Assembly: GCA_030634505.1 (NCBI GenBank)
Contig: DAOWAQ010000103.1
Span: forward strand, 1-6,977
DNA length: 6,977 bases
From: Calditrichia bacterium
Lineage (GTDB): Bacteria; Calditrichota; Calditrichia; JAJRVZ01
Direction of reading: 5' to 3'
Part shown: positions 1-6,424 of the stretch, one piece after another
How positions within the stretch are numbered: the first letter of the stretch is position 1
Layout of the letters: every line of letters begins with the position of its first letter
Notes under the pieces: generated by a model
Databases searched by the model: none
Told to the model about the DNA's origin: nothing
What the model saw: the letters and a program-made list of their open reading frames with translations, nothing else
Program-made: the position numbers and the translations under genes

Positions 1-42
1 GGTAATAATCAAAACAAAAAATAATGCATAAAATTTTAACAT
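1..42 (-). CDS. N-terminus of an unidentified exported or membrane protein (partial, runs off left edge)
   Basis: Reading the minus strand from an ATG at 42-40 gives 14 codons, MLKFYALFFVLIIT, open to the window edge. A good Shine-Dalgarno site, AAGGA at 54-50, lies 7 nt before the ATG. The peptide has one basic residue followed by an unbroken hydrophobic run, as expected for the start of a signal peptide or a membrane anchor. The gene is co-oriented with the adaptor-permease operon and starts about 230 nt after the permease stop. Palindromes lie between them and a possible promoter sits at 62-90, so it may be transcribed separately. An outer-membrane channel of the pump would fit both the position and the signal peptide, but 14 residues cannot show that. 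The start is reasonably supported; the function is unknown. Confidence 0.5.
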   Translation of the reverse strand, partial: MLKFYALFFVLIIT

Positions 43-61
43 TTAAATTTCCTTAGATTTA

Positions 62-90
62 AAAATAGCTTGTTTATATTTTCCTCACAA
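62..90 (-). promoter_or_regulatory. Possible sigma-70-like promoter for the left-edge gene
   Basis: On the minus strand TTGTGA (90-85) is followed after exactly 17 nt by TATTTT (67-62). Transcription would begin near position 55, just ahead of the SD at 54-50, leaving a very short leader. Spacing is ideal but both hexamers are imperfect, and matches of this quality are frequent in AT-rich DNA. Confidence 0.3.
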
Positions 91-145
91 TTTTATTAGA
101 AGATAAGGGATAAGTATTTAAGGCGATACAATTAACCCATCCGTC

Positions 146-197
146 TTCCCGACTGAAAAAATTGTCGGAAAGTCACTTTCCCTTAATAAAGGGAAGG
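146..197. repeat. Cluster of three overlapping palindromes
   Basis: Three inverted repeats share arms. CCGAC at 149-153 pairs with GTCGG at 164-168 around a 10-nt A/T loop. GGAAAGT (167-173) and ACTTTCC (175-181) form a perfect 7-bp palindrome around C174. CTTTCCCTT (176-184) pairs with AAGGGAAGG (189-197) across an AATA loop, with one T-G wobble. The arms are variants of TTCCC/GGGAA, so alternative foldings exclude each other. The cluster lies 3' of the RND permease gene. None of the hairpins is followed by a T-run in either direction, so a classical intrinsic terminator is not shown; a dispersed palindromic (REP-like) repeat is an alternative. Confidence 0.55.
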
Positions 198-231
198 AAA
201 ATATTTTGTTTACTATTTATCAAAATTCATG

Positions 232-256
232 ATTCGCTAATCGACATTCGTTAATC
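232..256. repeat. Short direct repeat, 11-mer with 14-base period
   Basis: ATTCGCTAATC at 232-242 recurs as ATTCGTTAATC at 246-256 (10 of 11 identical). The pair lies 17-41 nt beyond the permease stop codon. Partial symmetry is also present: ATGATT at 229-234 mirrors AATCAT at 253-258. It could be a 3'-UTR element or degenerate repeat filler; no function is evident. Confidence 0.45.
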
Positions 257-272
257 ATTTTTGCTTTTAAAA

Positions 273-3200
273 TTAAGATGTTTGCATCTCCAGCTCTTTT
301 ACAGCCGGCTCAACCATTTCATACGTAACAGTTTTTTCTGAAAATAAATTTGCCGCCCAGAATCGCATTTTATTTATTACCAAAAATGTTGCAGGTAAAA
401 CAATCAACAAAATGAATGTACCAAACACTAACCCATAAGCAACTGAAACCGCCATCGGAATTAAAAATTGTGCCTGGCGTGACGTTTCAAGTATAAGCGG
501 CGCCAATCCAAATGCAGTGGTTAATGTTGTTAGAATAATAGGTCGTAAGCGTGCAATTCCTGCGTTAAAAACTGCATCTACAATTTTTTGTCTTTTGCGT
601 AGATTTCGGTTTATTTGATCCATAAAAACAATACTGTCATTAATGATAATTCCTGAAAGCGCTATGACGCCATAAATTGAAAGTGTGTTCAACTGAATTC
701 CCTGAATGCCATGGCCCCATATTGCTCCTAAGATTCCAAGAGGAATCAAAGAAAAAATAACAATCGCTTGTAGGTATGAGCGGAAAACTAAAATAACTAA
801 AATAAACATTCCTAAAAATGCAATTGGAAATGATTTTTTTAATGATCTTTGAAATTTCGCCTGATCCCGGGATTGCCCGCCAAAAGATGCCTGAACACCC
901 TGTACCTGGGCAAGGACTTTTGGTAAAACTTCATTCCGAATCTCGTTTAAAATCGGAGGAAGATCTATTTTCTCATCAGCTAAACTTGCCTCAACTTTTA
1001 TTTCACGTCTTCGATCTAAATGGTTTATTTTTGTAATACCGCGCTCGATATTATATTCTGCTAATTCACTAAATGGGTATTCTGCTCCGTTCGGTGTACG
1101 AATGCGCATCTGATCCAAAAATCCCAATGCAGATCGGTCCTCGGGTTTATAGCGAACCCATACTCTGATCTCATCTTTCCCTCTTTGAATTCGCTGAATT
1201 TCCTGTCCAAAAAATCCCTGACGTACCTGGCGGGCAACATCTCTTAACTGTAATCCCAAAGCATAAGCCCTTGGTTTAAGTCTAATATCGATTTCCCTAC
1301 GACCTTCCTGGTTCGAATCGGTTATATCTCTTAAAGTACTGAAACTATTTAATTCTTTCAGAAACAGATCACGTGCCCGGTTTAATTGGTTCAAATCATT
1401 ACCCAACAAACTAACCGAAACAGGCTTACCAAAAAATCCCAAGCGACCATATGTCATTTTCTGAACTTCAGGAATATTACCGACTTTTTCTCTTAGCCGA
1501 TTGGCTATGATATAAGTGTCCATATCCCGAATTTCACCGTTTAGCAATTGTATGGTTAATTTACCGGCGTGACTTCCGTTTTCACCAAAGTCATTTTTTC
1601 CGATTTCTCGTCTTATCCCTTCTATTAGCTGATTTCCGTCAATTCTTTCTGCACTCATTTCTTCACTCAGTTCCCACGCTGCCTTTTCAATTTTATATAA
1701 TATTGAATCTGTATCCGCTTCTTGCCTGCCGGTAACTAATGAAATATTGACGGGTAAAGTATCACCATCGATAAAAGGGAAAAAAGTAAGTCCTATAAAT
1801 CCTCCACCAACCAATCCAATAGTTAAAAAAACCATTGCCATAGGTGTAACTATTGTAATCCATTTATGATTTAAAGCCCAGCGTAAAATAGGAGCATACA
1901 ATCTGTGGGTGATGTATTGAATAAATCTTTCAATTTTTTTCCTGATTTTCGAATCATCTTTATGAGAGTGTAAGCCTTTGGAATGCGCTAAATGAGCTGG
2001 AAGGATAATGAATGCTTCAATCAAAGAAAAAATTAAAGCTCCGATAACCACCAATGCCATTTGCCAGATAAAATTACCCATAGCCCCATCAAGAAAAAAG
2101 AATGGCGTAAATGCCAATATGGTAGTAAATACAGAAGTAAATACAGGTCCAATCATTTCTTTTGTTCCAATAATTGCAGATTTTATGGCGGGTGTACCTT
2201 TTTCATAATGAGCATAAATATTTTCTGCGACTACAATGGCGTCGTCAACTAAAATACCAATCACAACAATCATTCCAAATAAAGAGATAACATTTATTGT
2301 AATACCTACTGCATTGGCTATTAAAAACATACCTGCAAATGAAAATGGAATCCCAATAGATACCCAAAATGAAAGACGTAAGTTTAGAAAAAATCCTAAA
2401 GATATTATTACGAGTAAAAGACCAATTAAACCATTTCGAATTAACAGATCTCTTCTTTGCTGCAATGGAATTGTTCTATCATCTAATATTATTGCCTGAA
2501 TTTGCTCATTGGTTTCATTAAAATCTGCAACCATCGCTTTGGCTTTGTTGGCAATGGCAAGTATATCTTCCTGTTCTGTTTGATCAAGATTGAGAACAAT
2601 AGCATTATTATTATTATAATAAGTTTTATCAGGAACATCTTCCCATTGTTCTTTTATATTAGCCACGTCTTTTAATAAAATTACTGTGCCATCAGGATTA
2701 CCACGAACAACCAGGTTGTCTAATTCTTTTGCGAAATACTTACGACCGTAAGCTCTAATAAGAATTTCTTCGTCTGAAGTTTCAATCTTTCCGCCGGAGA
2801 TATTTATATTGGAAGAAGCAAATGCAGTGCTAATTTCATCAAAAGTCATTTTATATCGTCGCAAATCAGATTCAGAAACTTCAATAGAAAATTCCAATCT
2901 TGGTAGTCCCACAATATCAACTTGTGATATTTCCGGGGTGGCAAGTAACTCTTCCCTCAAGTTATCAGTTATAAATTTTAGATTGTATAAATCGGTTTCA
3001 CCATAGATAACAATTGATAATGAGCGTGAACGAAATTTCTGTTCAAAAATGATCGGCTTCTCCGCATCTAATGGAAAAGAATTAATTCGATCAACTGCAT
3101 TTTTTACATCGGCAAGTACCTCATCAATTACAGCGTTCTGTGTTATCTCAACAGTAACCATGCCGGTATTTTCGCTTGATACTGAGGTGACACGCTCTAT

Positions 3201-3431
3201 ATCAGGAAGTCCGTCAAGATTTTCTTCTATTTTTAATATGACGCCTTCCTCAACTTCTTCGGGTGAGGCGCCGGGATAAACTACCTGGATTGTAATAATG
3301 TCCGGTTCGGATTCAGGAAAAAATGAGAATCGCATCTGTCCGAGAGCAATCAGTCCAAATCCAAATATGCTGATCATTAAAACATTTGTCCACACTTTAT
3401 TGTGAACAAAAAAAGCAATAACTTTTTCCAT
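273..3431 (-). CDS. RND-family efflux transporter permease (AcrB/HAE-1 type)
   Basis: Inner-membrane, proton-driven export pump subunit of 1052 residues, matching the family's usual length (AcrB 1049). The expected duplicated layout is visible: TM1 at about 10-30, a large periplasmic loop at 31-334, TM2-TM6 at about 335-480, a charged cytoplasmic linker at 482-520, TM7 at about 524-548, a second periplasmic loop at 549-865, and TM8-TM12 at about 866-1018. TM4 carries the proton-relay pair Asp396-Asp397 in LVDDAIVVAEN. TM11 has RLRP with Arg961, plus Thr968, matching AcrB Arg971 and Thr978. The position of AcrB Lys940 is Asn931 (motif INDSIVF), a variant I believe is common in one HAE subgroup. 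The ATG overlaps the adaptor stop by one base, so the two proteins are probably made together. Substrate cannot be read from the sequence; drugs, lipids or other amphiphiles are all possible. Confidence 0.95.
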   Translation of the reverse strand: MEKVIAFFVHNKVWTNVLMISIFGFGLIALGQMRFSFFPESEPDIITIQVVYPGASPEEVEEGVILKIEENLDGLPDIERVTSVSSENTGMVTVEITQNAVIDEVLADVKNAVDRINSFPLDAEKPIIFEQKFRSRSLSIVIYGETDLYNLKFITDNLREELLATPEISQVDIVGLPRLEFSIEVSESDLRRYKMTFDEISTAFASSNINISGGKIETSDEEILIRAYGRKYFAKELDNLVVRGNPDGTVILLKDVANIKEQWEDVPDKTYYNNNNAIVLNLDQTEQEDILAIANKAKAMVADFNETNEQIQAIILDDRTIPLQQRRDLLIRNGLIGLLLVIISLGFFLNLRLSFWVSIGIPFSFAGMFLIANAVGITINVISLFGMIVVIGILVDDAIVVAENIYAHYEKGTPAIKSAIIGTKEMIGPVFTSVFTTILAFTPFFFLDGAMGNFIWQMALVVIGALIFSLIEAFIILPAHLAHSKGLHSHKDDSKIRKKIERFIQYITHRLYAPILRWALNHKWITIVTPMAMVFLTIGLVGGGFIGLTFFPFIDGDTLPVNISLVTGRQEADTDSILYKIEKAAWELSEEMSAERIDGNQLIEGIRREIGKNDFGENGSHAGKLTIQLLNGEIRDMDTYIIANRLREKVGNIPEVQKMTYGRLGFFGKPVSVSLLGNDLNQLNRARDLFLKELNSFSTLRDITDSNQEGRREIDIRLKPRAYALGLQLRDVARQVRQGFFGQEIQRIQRGKDEIRVWVRYKPEDRSALGFLDQMRIRTPNGAEYPFSELAEYNIERGITKINHLDRRREIKVEASLADEKIDLPPILNEIRNEVLPKVLAQVQGVQASFGGQSRDQAKFQRSLKKSFPIAFLGMFILVILVFRSYLQAIVIFSLIPLGILGAIWGHGIQGIQLNTLSIYGVIALSGIIINDSIVFMDQINRNLRKRQKIVDAVFNAGIARLRPIILTTLTTAFGLAPLILETSRQAQFLIPMAVSVAYGLVFGTFILLIVLPATFLVINKMRFWAANLFSEKTVTYEMVEPAVKELEMQTS

Positions 3432-4573
3432 TAACGTTCTCCCCTAGCTTGTTCGGGTAATCTTGCCATTGCAGGCATTCCGGATGCTACGCCTTGCATT
3501 AAATCGGTAACCAATGTATCACCGTTTTGAAGATTTCCCCTTACAATAACACTATCTGATTGACGACGAACGACATCAATTTTTCTATAGTCCAGTTTTT
3601 TATTTTTCACCAAATAAACATAATTTTCTTTATAAATTGCCCTGCTTGGAACGGAAACAGAGTTTTCAATTATTTTTCCCGGAATGGTCGCTTTTAGAAA
3701 AACACCATTGATTAAGTAATCATTATTTTTATTTTCAATTGCAACAAAAACCTGTACAGTTTGTGTTCGCTCATCTATACTCTTTCCAATTCGTTTAATT
3801 TTTCCTTTCCATTGTCCTTCAATTTCAGATGAAGTAAGCATCACGGGTTTATTACGCTTAATCCATTGAATATCCTGAGTGGCAACTGGTATTTCAACTT
3901 CAAGATTATCCAGATTAATTATCTCCCCAATTTTTGAACCTGAACGAACTGAAGACCCAGTATGTAAATCTGCGGATACAATTGACCCATTGAATGGAGC
4001 GTAGAAGTAATGTTTTTCTAATCGTATTTCCAGATTTTTCACATTATAAAAAAGTTTGTAAACATTAAAACGGGTCAGAAAAAATTTAATCTTCTGGTTA
4101 CCGGTTTTTGGAAGAGGTTTTAAATTACTTTCAAAATCACATTTATTAAAATATTGTTGATATTTTTCATATTCATCAGGAAAATCAACTTTTAGTTCCG
4201 GAAGAACTGTTGCGAGAGCATTTAAAAAATCACTTTTTGTGCTATTTAAATCAAGTGTAGCCTGACGATCATCGACTTTAATTAATAAATCACCTTTATT
4301 AAATGAGCTGGCAGATTGGAAATGAATGCTACCCTTTTCAAGGATTCCGGCCACTTCAGAATACAAAATAATTGGCTGGGAAGAGGTTAACCTTCCAAAG
4401 GCTACTATTTCAGAATGAATATTTTTTAATTTTATTAAGTTCGCCTGCACAATTTTTGGTCTTGCTACCGACTTACTTTTTGGAGGTTCGCTTTTAGTAT
4501 TTAATAAAAACATCATCAGAAGAAATCCAATAGTCAATATTCCTACTGGAATTAAAAGTTGTTTTGTTTTCAT
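3431..4573 (-). CDS. RND efflux periplasmic adaptor (membrane fusion protein, HlyD/AcrA type)
   Basis: This 380-residue protein should link the permease to an outer-membrane channel. An N-terminal hydrophobic segment (about 6-24) acts as an inner-membrane anchor; there is no cysteine there, so it is not a lipoprotein. The split lipoyl domain is visible: first half about 72-102 (SEVAGILEKG ... GDLLIKVDD), second half about 191-230 (YAPFNGSIVSADLHTGSSV). The insert between them (103-190) is the hairpin region. A beta-barrel at about 225-300 and a membrane-proximal domain at about 305-375 follow. The hairpin lacks obvious heptads, contains the proline-bearing stretch KPLPKTG near 152-158, and I see no RLS-type TolC-docking pattern. 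The ATG is preceded by AAAGGA (4586-4581) with 7-nt spacing. It is the first gene of the operon, directly upstream of the permease. The family is clear; the transported substrate is unknown. Confidence 0.92.
   Translation of the reverse strand: MKTKQLLIPVGILTIGFLLMMFLLNTKSEPPKSKSVARPKIVQANLIKLKNIHSEIVAFGRLTSSQPIILYSEVAGILEKGSIHFQSASSFNKGDLLIKVDDRQATLDLNSTKSDFLNALATVLPELKVDFPDEYEKYQQYFNKCDFESNLKPLPKTGNQKIKFFLTRFNVYKLFYNVKNLEIRLEKHYFYAPFNGSIVSADLHTGSSVRSGSKIGEIINLDNLEVEIPVATQDIQWIKRNKPVMLTSSEIEGQWKGKIKRIGKSIDERTQTVQVFVAIENKNNDYLINGVFLKATIPGKIIENSVSVPSRAIYKENYVYLVKNKKLDYRKIDVVRRQSDSVIVRGNLQNGDTLVTDLMQGVASGMPAMARLPEQARGER
3439..3445 (-). promoter_or_regulatory. RBS of the permease inside the adaptor gene, with TAATG coupling
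   Basis: AGGGGAG on the minus strand lies within the last codons of the adaptor gene, 7 nt before the permease ATG (3431-3429). That ATG shares its A with the adaptor stop TAA (3433-3431). A strong SD plus a stop/start overlap indicates translational coupling and fixes the permease start. Confidence 0.75.
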
Positions 4574-4893
4574 TTAAAAATCCTTTAGTAAATATTCATT
4601 TGCCAAATAAAGAGGTATAAAACATTTTATGTATTTTTTTATTTCCAATATAATTAATAGTTTACATGTTTTAGACTTAGATTCATTTAAACCGGATAAG
4701 ATACTATGTGAATATCATAAGAATTTAAAATAAAAGTTCATCTTTTAAAATAATTTATTTTAGGTTGTATGAATGAAATTTTGACTAAATACTTGTCAAA
4801 AAGGAAACCTAACACAACTTTAGCAGTAAACCTATACAAAGCAAATATTTGATTGTTAAAATTCCGTATAAATTAGTGGAAGGAAGATTTCCT
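4574..4893. other. AT-rich divergent intergenic region (320 nt)
   Basis: This spacer must carry the promoters for both the pump operon (minus) and the glycosyltransferase (plus). No hexamer pair stands out. The best plus-strand guess is TTGTAT (4765-4770) with AATACT (4788-4793) at 17 nt, which is weak. A perfect 9-bp inverted repeat, TAAAATAAA (4726-4734) and TTTATTTTA (4754-4762), overlaps a direct repeat of TTTAAAATAA (4724-4733 and 4744-4753). ATTTGCCAAAT at 4598-4608 is a small palindrome 25 nt before the adaptor start and could be an operator. All of these are low-complexity matches. No gene longer than a 27-codon frame is present. Confidence 0.5.
4881..4886 (+). promoter_or_regulatory. 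RBS deciding the glycosyltransferase start
   Basis: AGGAAG, within the purine run GGAAGGAAG at 4878-4886, lies 7 nt before ATG 4894. The upstream in-frame TTG at 4849 has no comparable site and would add 15 mostly polar residues ahead of the hydrophobic N-terminus. ATG 4894 is therefore preferred. Confidence 0.75.
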
Positions 4894-6024
4894 ATGTTAG
4901 AACTAATTTTTGGAATTATAATTATTTTTGGCGTACTGTATACTTTACAAATGATGTTAAGCACGGATGTAGAGATTAACAGAATTTCCCCTTTTGCTGC
5001 ATCAAATCATTTCCATCCTGTTACGATATTAAAACCTTTAAAAGGAGTAGACGACAATCTTGAAGATAATTTAAGATCCTTCTTCGAACTTGATTATCCA
5101 AAATATGAAATTCTCTTTGGTATTTGTTCACATGAAGATCCTGCAATTGAAATTGTAGAAAAACTAATAAAAAGATATTCTCATATTAATTCAAGATTGG
5201 TAATCAATAGCGATAGTAATTTTTTAAATCCCAAAATAAACAATCTCAATAATATTTATTATCATGCCAATTATGAATACTTGTTAGTTAGTGACAGTAA
5301 TGTCAAAGTTGGGTCGGACTATTTAAAAGAAAACATGAAATTGATGTCATTACCAGGTGCGGGACTTGTTACATCTACAATTAGAGGTACAGGCGCGAGA
5401 GATTTGGGGTCGACATTAGAAAATTTGCATTTAAATACATTTGTAGCAGGTAGTGTTTTTTTAATAAATAATATGTTTCACTATCCGGTTGTGATTGGAA
5501 AATCAATGTTACTGAAGAAAGAAGTACTTAAGCAAATTAATGGCTTTAAAGCTTTTGCGAATTATCTGGCCGAAGATCATTTGATTGGCAAGGAAGTTAA
5601 AAAGGCCGGATATAAAATTTATCATTCATCTTATGTTATTAATAACATAAATATTCATTGGACAATGAAGCGATTTTTTAACCGGCATTTAAGATGGGCA
5701 ATGATCCGAAAAAGATTAAATATTATTCGTTACTTATCTGAAATGCTAATTAATCCAATTTTGATGGCATTTATATATATGCTTATCAACTTTAACTATG
5801 AGTCAATTGCTTACATGGGTGTTGTTTCAGCAATCAAAATTATATTTGATTTTAAAATGGCAACTGCGATCGGTGCGGATTTAAAATGGTTTTACTATTT
5901 ACTTGTTCCGGCTAAAGATATTATAATAGGATTGATTTGGTTTGTGCCTTTTGTACACAATAAAATTAGTTGGCGAGGAAATTCATTCTTTATATCAAAA
6001 GGAACACGCCTTAAACCGGCATAA
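4894..6024 (+). CDS. Membrane glycosyltransferase, GT2/GT21-like (ceramide/hopanoid glucosyltransferase-related)
   Basis: From ATG 4894 the protein has 376 residues, close to the length of bacterial ceramide-glucosyltransferase-like and HpnI proteins. The GT-A motifs occur in order: TILKPLKGVDD (Asp53-Asp54) in the nucleotide-binding region, a DxD-like SDSN at Asp134-Asn136, the presumed catalytic AEDHLIGKEV (Glu227-Asp228), and R-x-x-R-W at Arg264-Trp268, the signature of processive and lipid-acceptor members. Hydrophobic segments lie at about 1-21 and at about 283-300, 304-318 and 335-352, placing the active site at the cytoplasmic face of the inner membrane. It probably transfers a sugar from a nucleotide donor to a membrane lipid; ceramide, a hopanoid and a glycerolipid are all possible acceptors. 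No sphingolipid or hopanoid gene is adjacent. It is transcribed away from the pump operon. Family placement is fairly secure; the substrate is not. Confidence 0.85.
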   Translation: MLELIFGIIIIFGVLYTLQMMLSTDVEINRISPFAASNHFHPVTILKPLKGVDDNLEDNLRSFFELDYPKYEILFGICSHEDPAIEIVEKLIKRYSHINSRLVINSDSNFLNPKINNLNNIYYHANYEYLLVSDSNVKVGSDYLKENMKLMSLPGAGLVTSTIRGTGARDLGSTLENLHLNTFVAGSVFLINNMFHYPVVIGKSMLLKKEVLKQINGFKAFANYLAEDHLIGKEVKKAGYKIYHSSYVINNINIHWTMKRFFNRHLRWAMIRKRLNIIRYLSEMLINPILMAFIYMLINFNYESIAYMGVVSAIKIIFDFKMATAIGADLKWFYYLLVPAKDIIIGLIWFVPFVHNKISWRGNSFFISKGTRLKPA

Positions 6025-6053
6025 GACGAAAAAATAATTATTAAAATTGACAG

Positions 6054-6090
6054 AAATAAAACCCCCCGCACAGTAAAAACTATGCGAGGG
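6054..6090 (-). terminator. Intrinsic terminator-like hairpin on the minus strand
   Basis: Minus-strand positions 6090-6063 fold into a 12-bp stem with a four-T loop: CCC-T-CGCA-T-AGT against ACT-G-TGCG-G-GGG, with two U-G wobbles. TTTTATTT (6061-6054) follows. On the plus strand the wobbles become C-A mismatches and no T-run follows, so the minus direction is favoured. No minus-strand protein gene lies upstream in the window that would need it, so the transcript it ends is probably non-coding or antisense. It lies 39 nt beyond the glycosyltransferase stop. Confidence 0.6.
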
Positions 6091-6106
6091 AGCTTGGGAA
6101 GTAACC
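6088..6106 (+). repeat. Left copy of a 19-nt motif (GGGwGCTTGGGArrTAACC)
   Basis: GGGAGCTTGGGAAGTAACC on the plus strand matches, at 16 of 19 positions, the minus-strand sequence at 6439-6421. In both copies the final AACC enters a hairpin; here AACCTC is followed by TTTATGTT and GAGGT (to about 6121). The stem sequences of the two copies differ while pairing is kept, as expected for a conserved motif with an attached variable hairpin. Confidence 0.6.
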
Positions 6107-6173
6107 TCTTTATGTTGAGGTGTGGACTACATATCTTCGTCGGTTCGACAAAGAGATTTAGAAAATAGTATAT

Positions 6174-6191
6174 TTGACCAGTTATTGACCA
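6174..6191 (+). repeat. Tandem TTGACCA pair spaced 11 bp
   Basis: TTGACCA occurs at 6174-6180 and again at 6185-6191, one helical turn apart, within the slightly larger match TATTTGACCA / TATTGACCA. Such phasing suits a protein that binds direct repeats on one DNA face. The first copy is also TTGACC-N17-AATTAT, a weak promoter match on the plus strand. No gene follows within 390 nt. Confidence 0.35.
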
Positions 6192-6263
6192 TTTTCAATT
6201 ATCATAACCTATATATTATTCATTATATTCCATTTTTTATATGAATCAAAAATTAGGAAAGTT

Positions 6264-6371
6264 GTCATCCTGTTCCGAAGGAATGCCAACGGCATAAGGA
6301 TCTTTTTACATAAAGTAAATAATTGTTGGGAAACATTCTGCTGATCGGCACAAAGATTCCTACTGAATGAC
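6264..6371. repeat. Degenerate dispersed-type inverted repeat (MITE/REP-like)
   Basis: GTCATCCTG at 6264-6272 leads to AAGGATCTTT at 6296-6305. The opposite end, read on the minus strand, gives GTCATTC (6371-6365) leading to GGAATCTTTG (6360-6351). The two arms are thus related inverted copies of a GTCATyC ... GGATCTTT unit. Small hairpins (TTCC-GAA-GGAA at 6273-6283 and ATGCC-AAC-GGCAT at 6283-6295) lie in the left arm. Units of this look recur between genes in many FCB-group genomes; that is from memory and was not checked. There is no open frame and no transposase. Confidence 0.5.
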
Positions 6372-6393
6372 GCAGAAGTGAAAATTGTTGTAA

Positions 6394-6424
6394 AACTAAA
6401 AACCCTGGCTTTGCGGCCAGGGTT
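6394..6424 (-). terminator. Strong intrinsic terminator on the minus strand
   Basis: AACCCTGGC (6401-6409) and GCCAGGGTT (6416-6424) form a perfect 9-bp stem with a 6-nt loop. Read on the minus strand the stem is followed by TTTAGTTTT (6400-6392), extending the TT of the stem into a U-rich tail. On the plus strand A-rich sequence precedes it and no T-run follows. No minus-strand protein gene is available to terminate, since the next gene (6584) runs the other way. Confidence 0.7.

Larger units (their letters stand above)
6054..6160 (-). ncRNA. Candidate structured minus-strand RNA with three hairpins
   Basis: On the minus strand three stems follow each other. The first is TCTTTGTCG (6154-6146) with CGACGAAGA (6142-6134) around an AAC loop. 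The second is ACCTC (6120-6116) with GAGGT (6108-6104 side) across an 8-nt loop. The third is the terminator-like stem at 6090-6063 with its T-run. The first and third stems are continuous only on the minus strand, because three plus-strand C-A mismatches become G-U pairs. A weak -10-like TATACT sits at 6172-6167, with no -35 at a standard distance. I do not recognise a known RNA family. Terminator plus unrelated hairpins is the simpler alternative. Confidence 0.3.

Noticed and set aside
818..3279. Several plus-strand open frames of 63-87 codons inside the permease gene
   Set aside because: They are antisense shadows of a well-conserved gene, without SDs or recognisable domains.
4769..4852. 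27-codon plus-strand frame (MNEILTKYLSKRKPN...) before the glycosyltransferase
   Set aside because: It is preceded only by TAGG at 4-nt spacing and is short and lysine-rich as expected by chance in AT-rich DNA. An upstream regulatory ORF cannot be excluded but is not supported.
4849..4893. TTG start adding 15 residues to the glycosyltransferase
   Set aside because: No SD precedes TTG 4849, whereas ATG 4894 has AGGAAG at 7 nt and yields a hydrophobic N-terminus directly.
6134..6154. GGTTCGAC stretch resembling a tRNA T-arm
   Set aside because: No acceptor, D or anticodon arms can be placed around it; it is explained as a simple hairpin.
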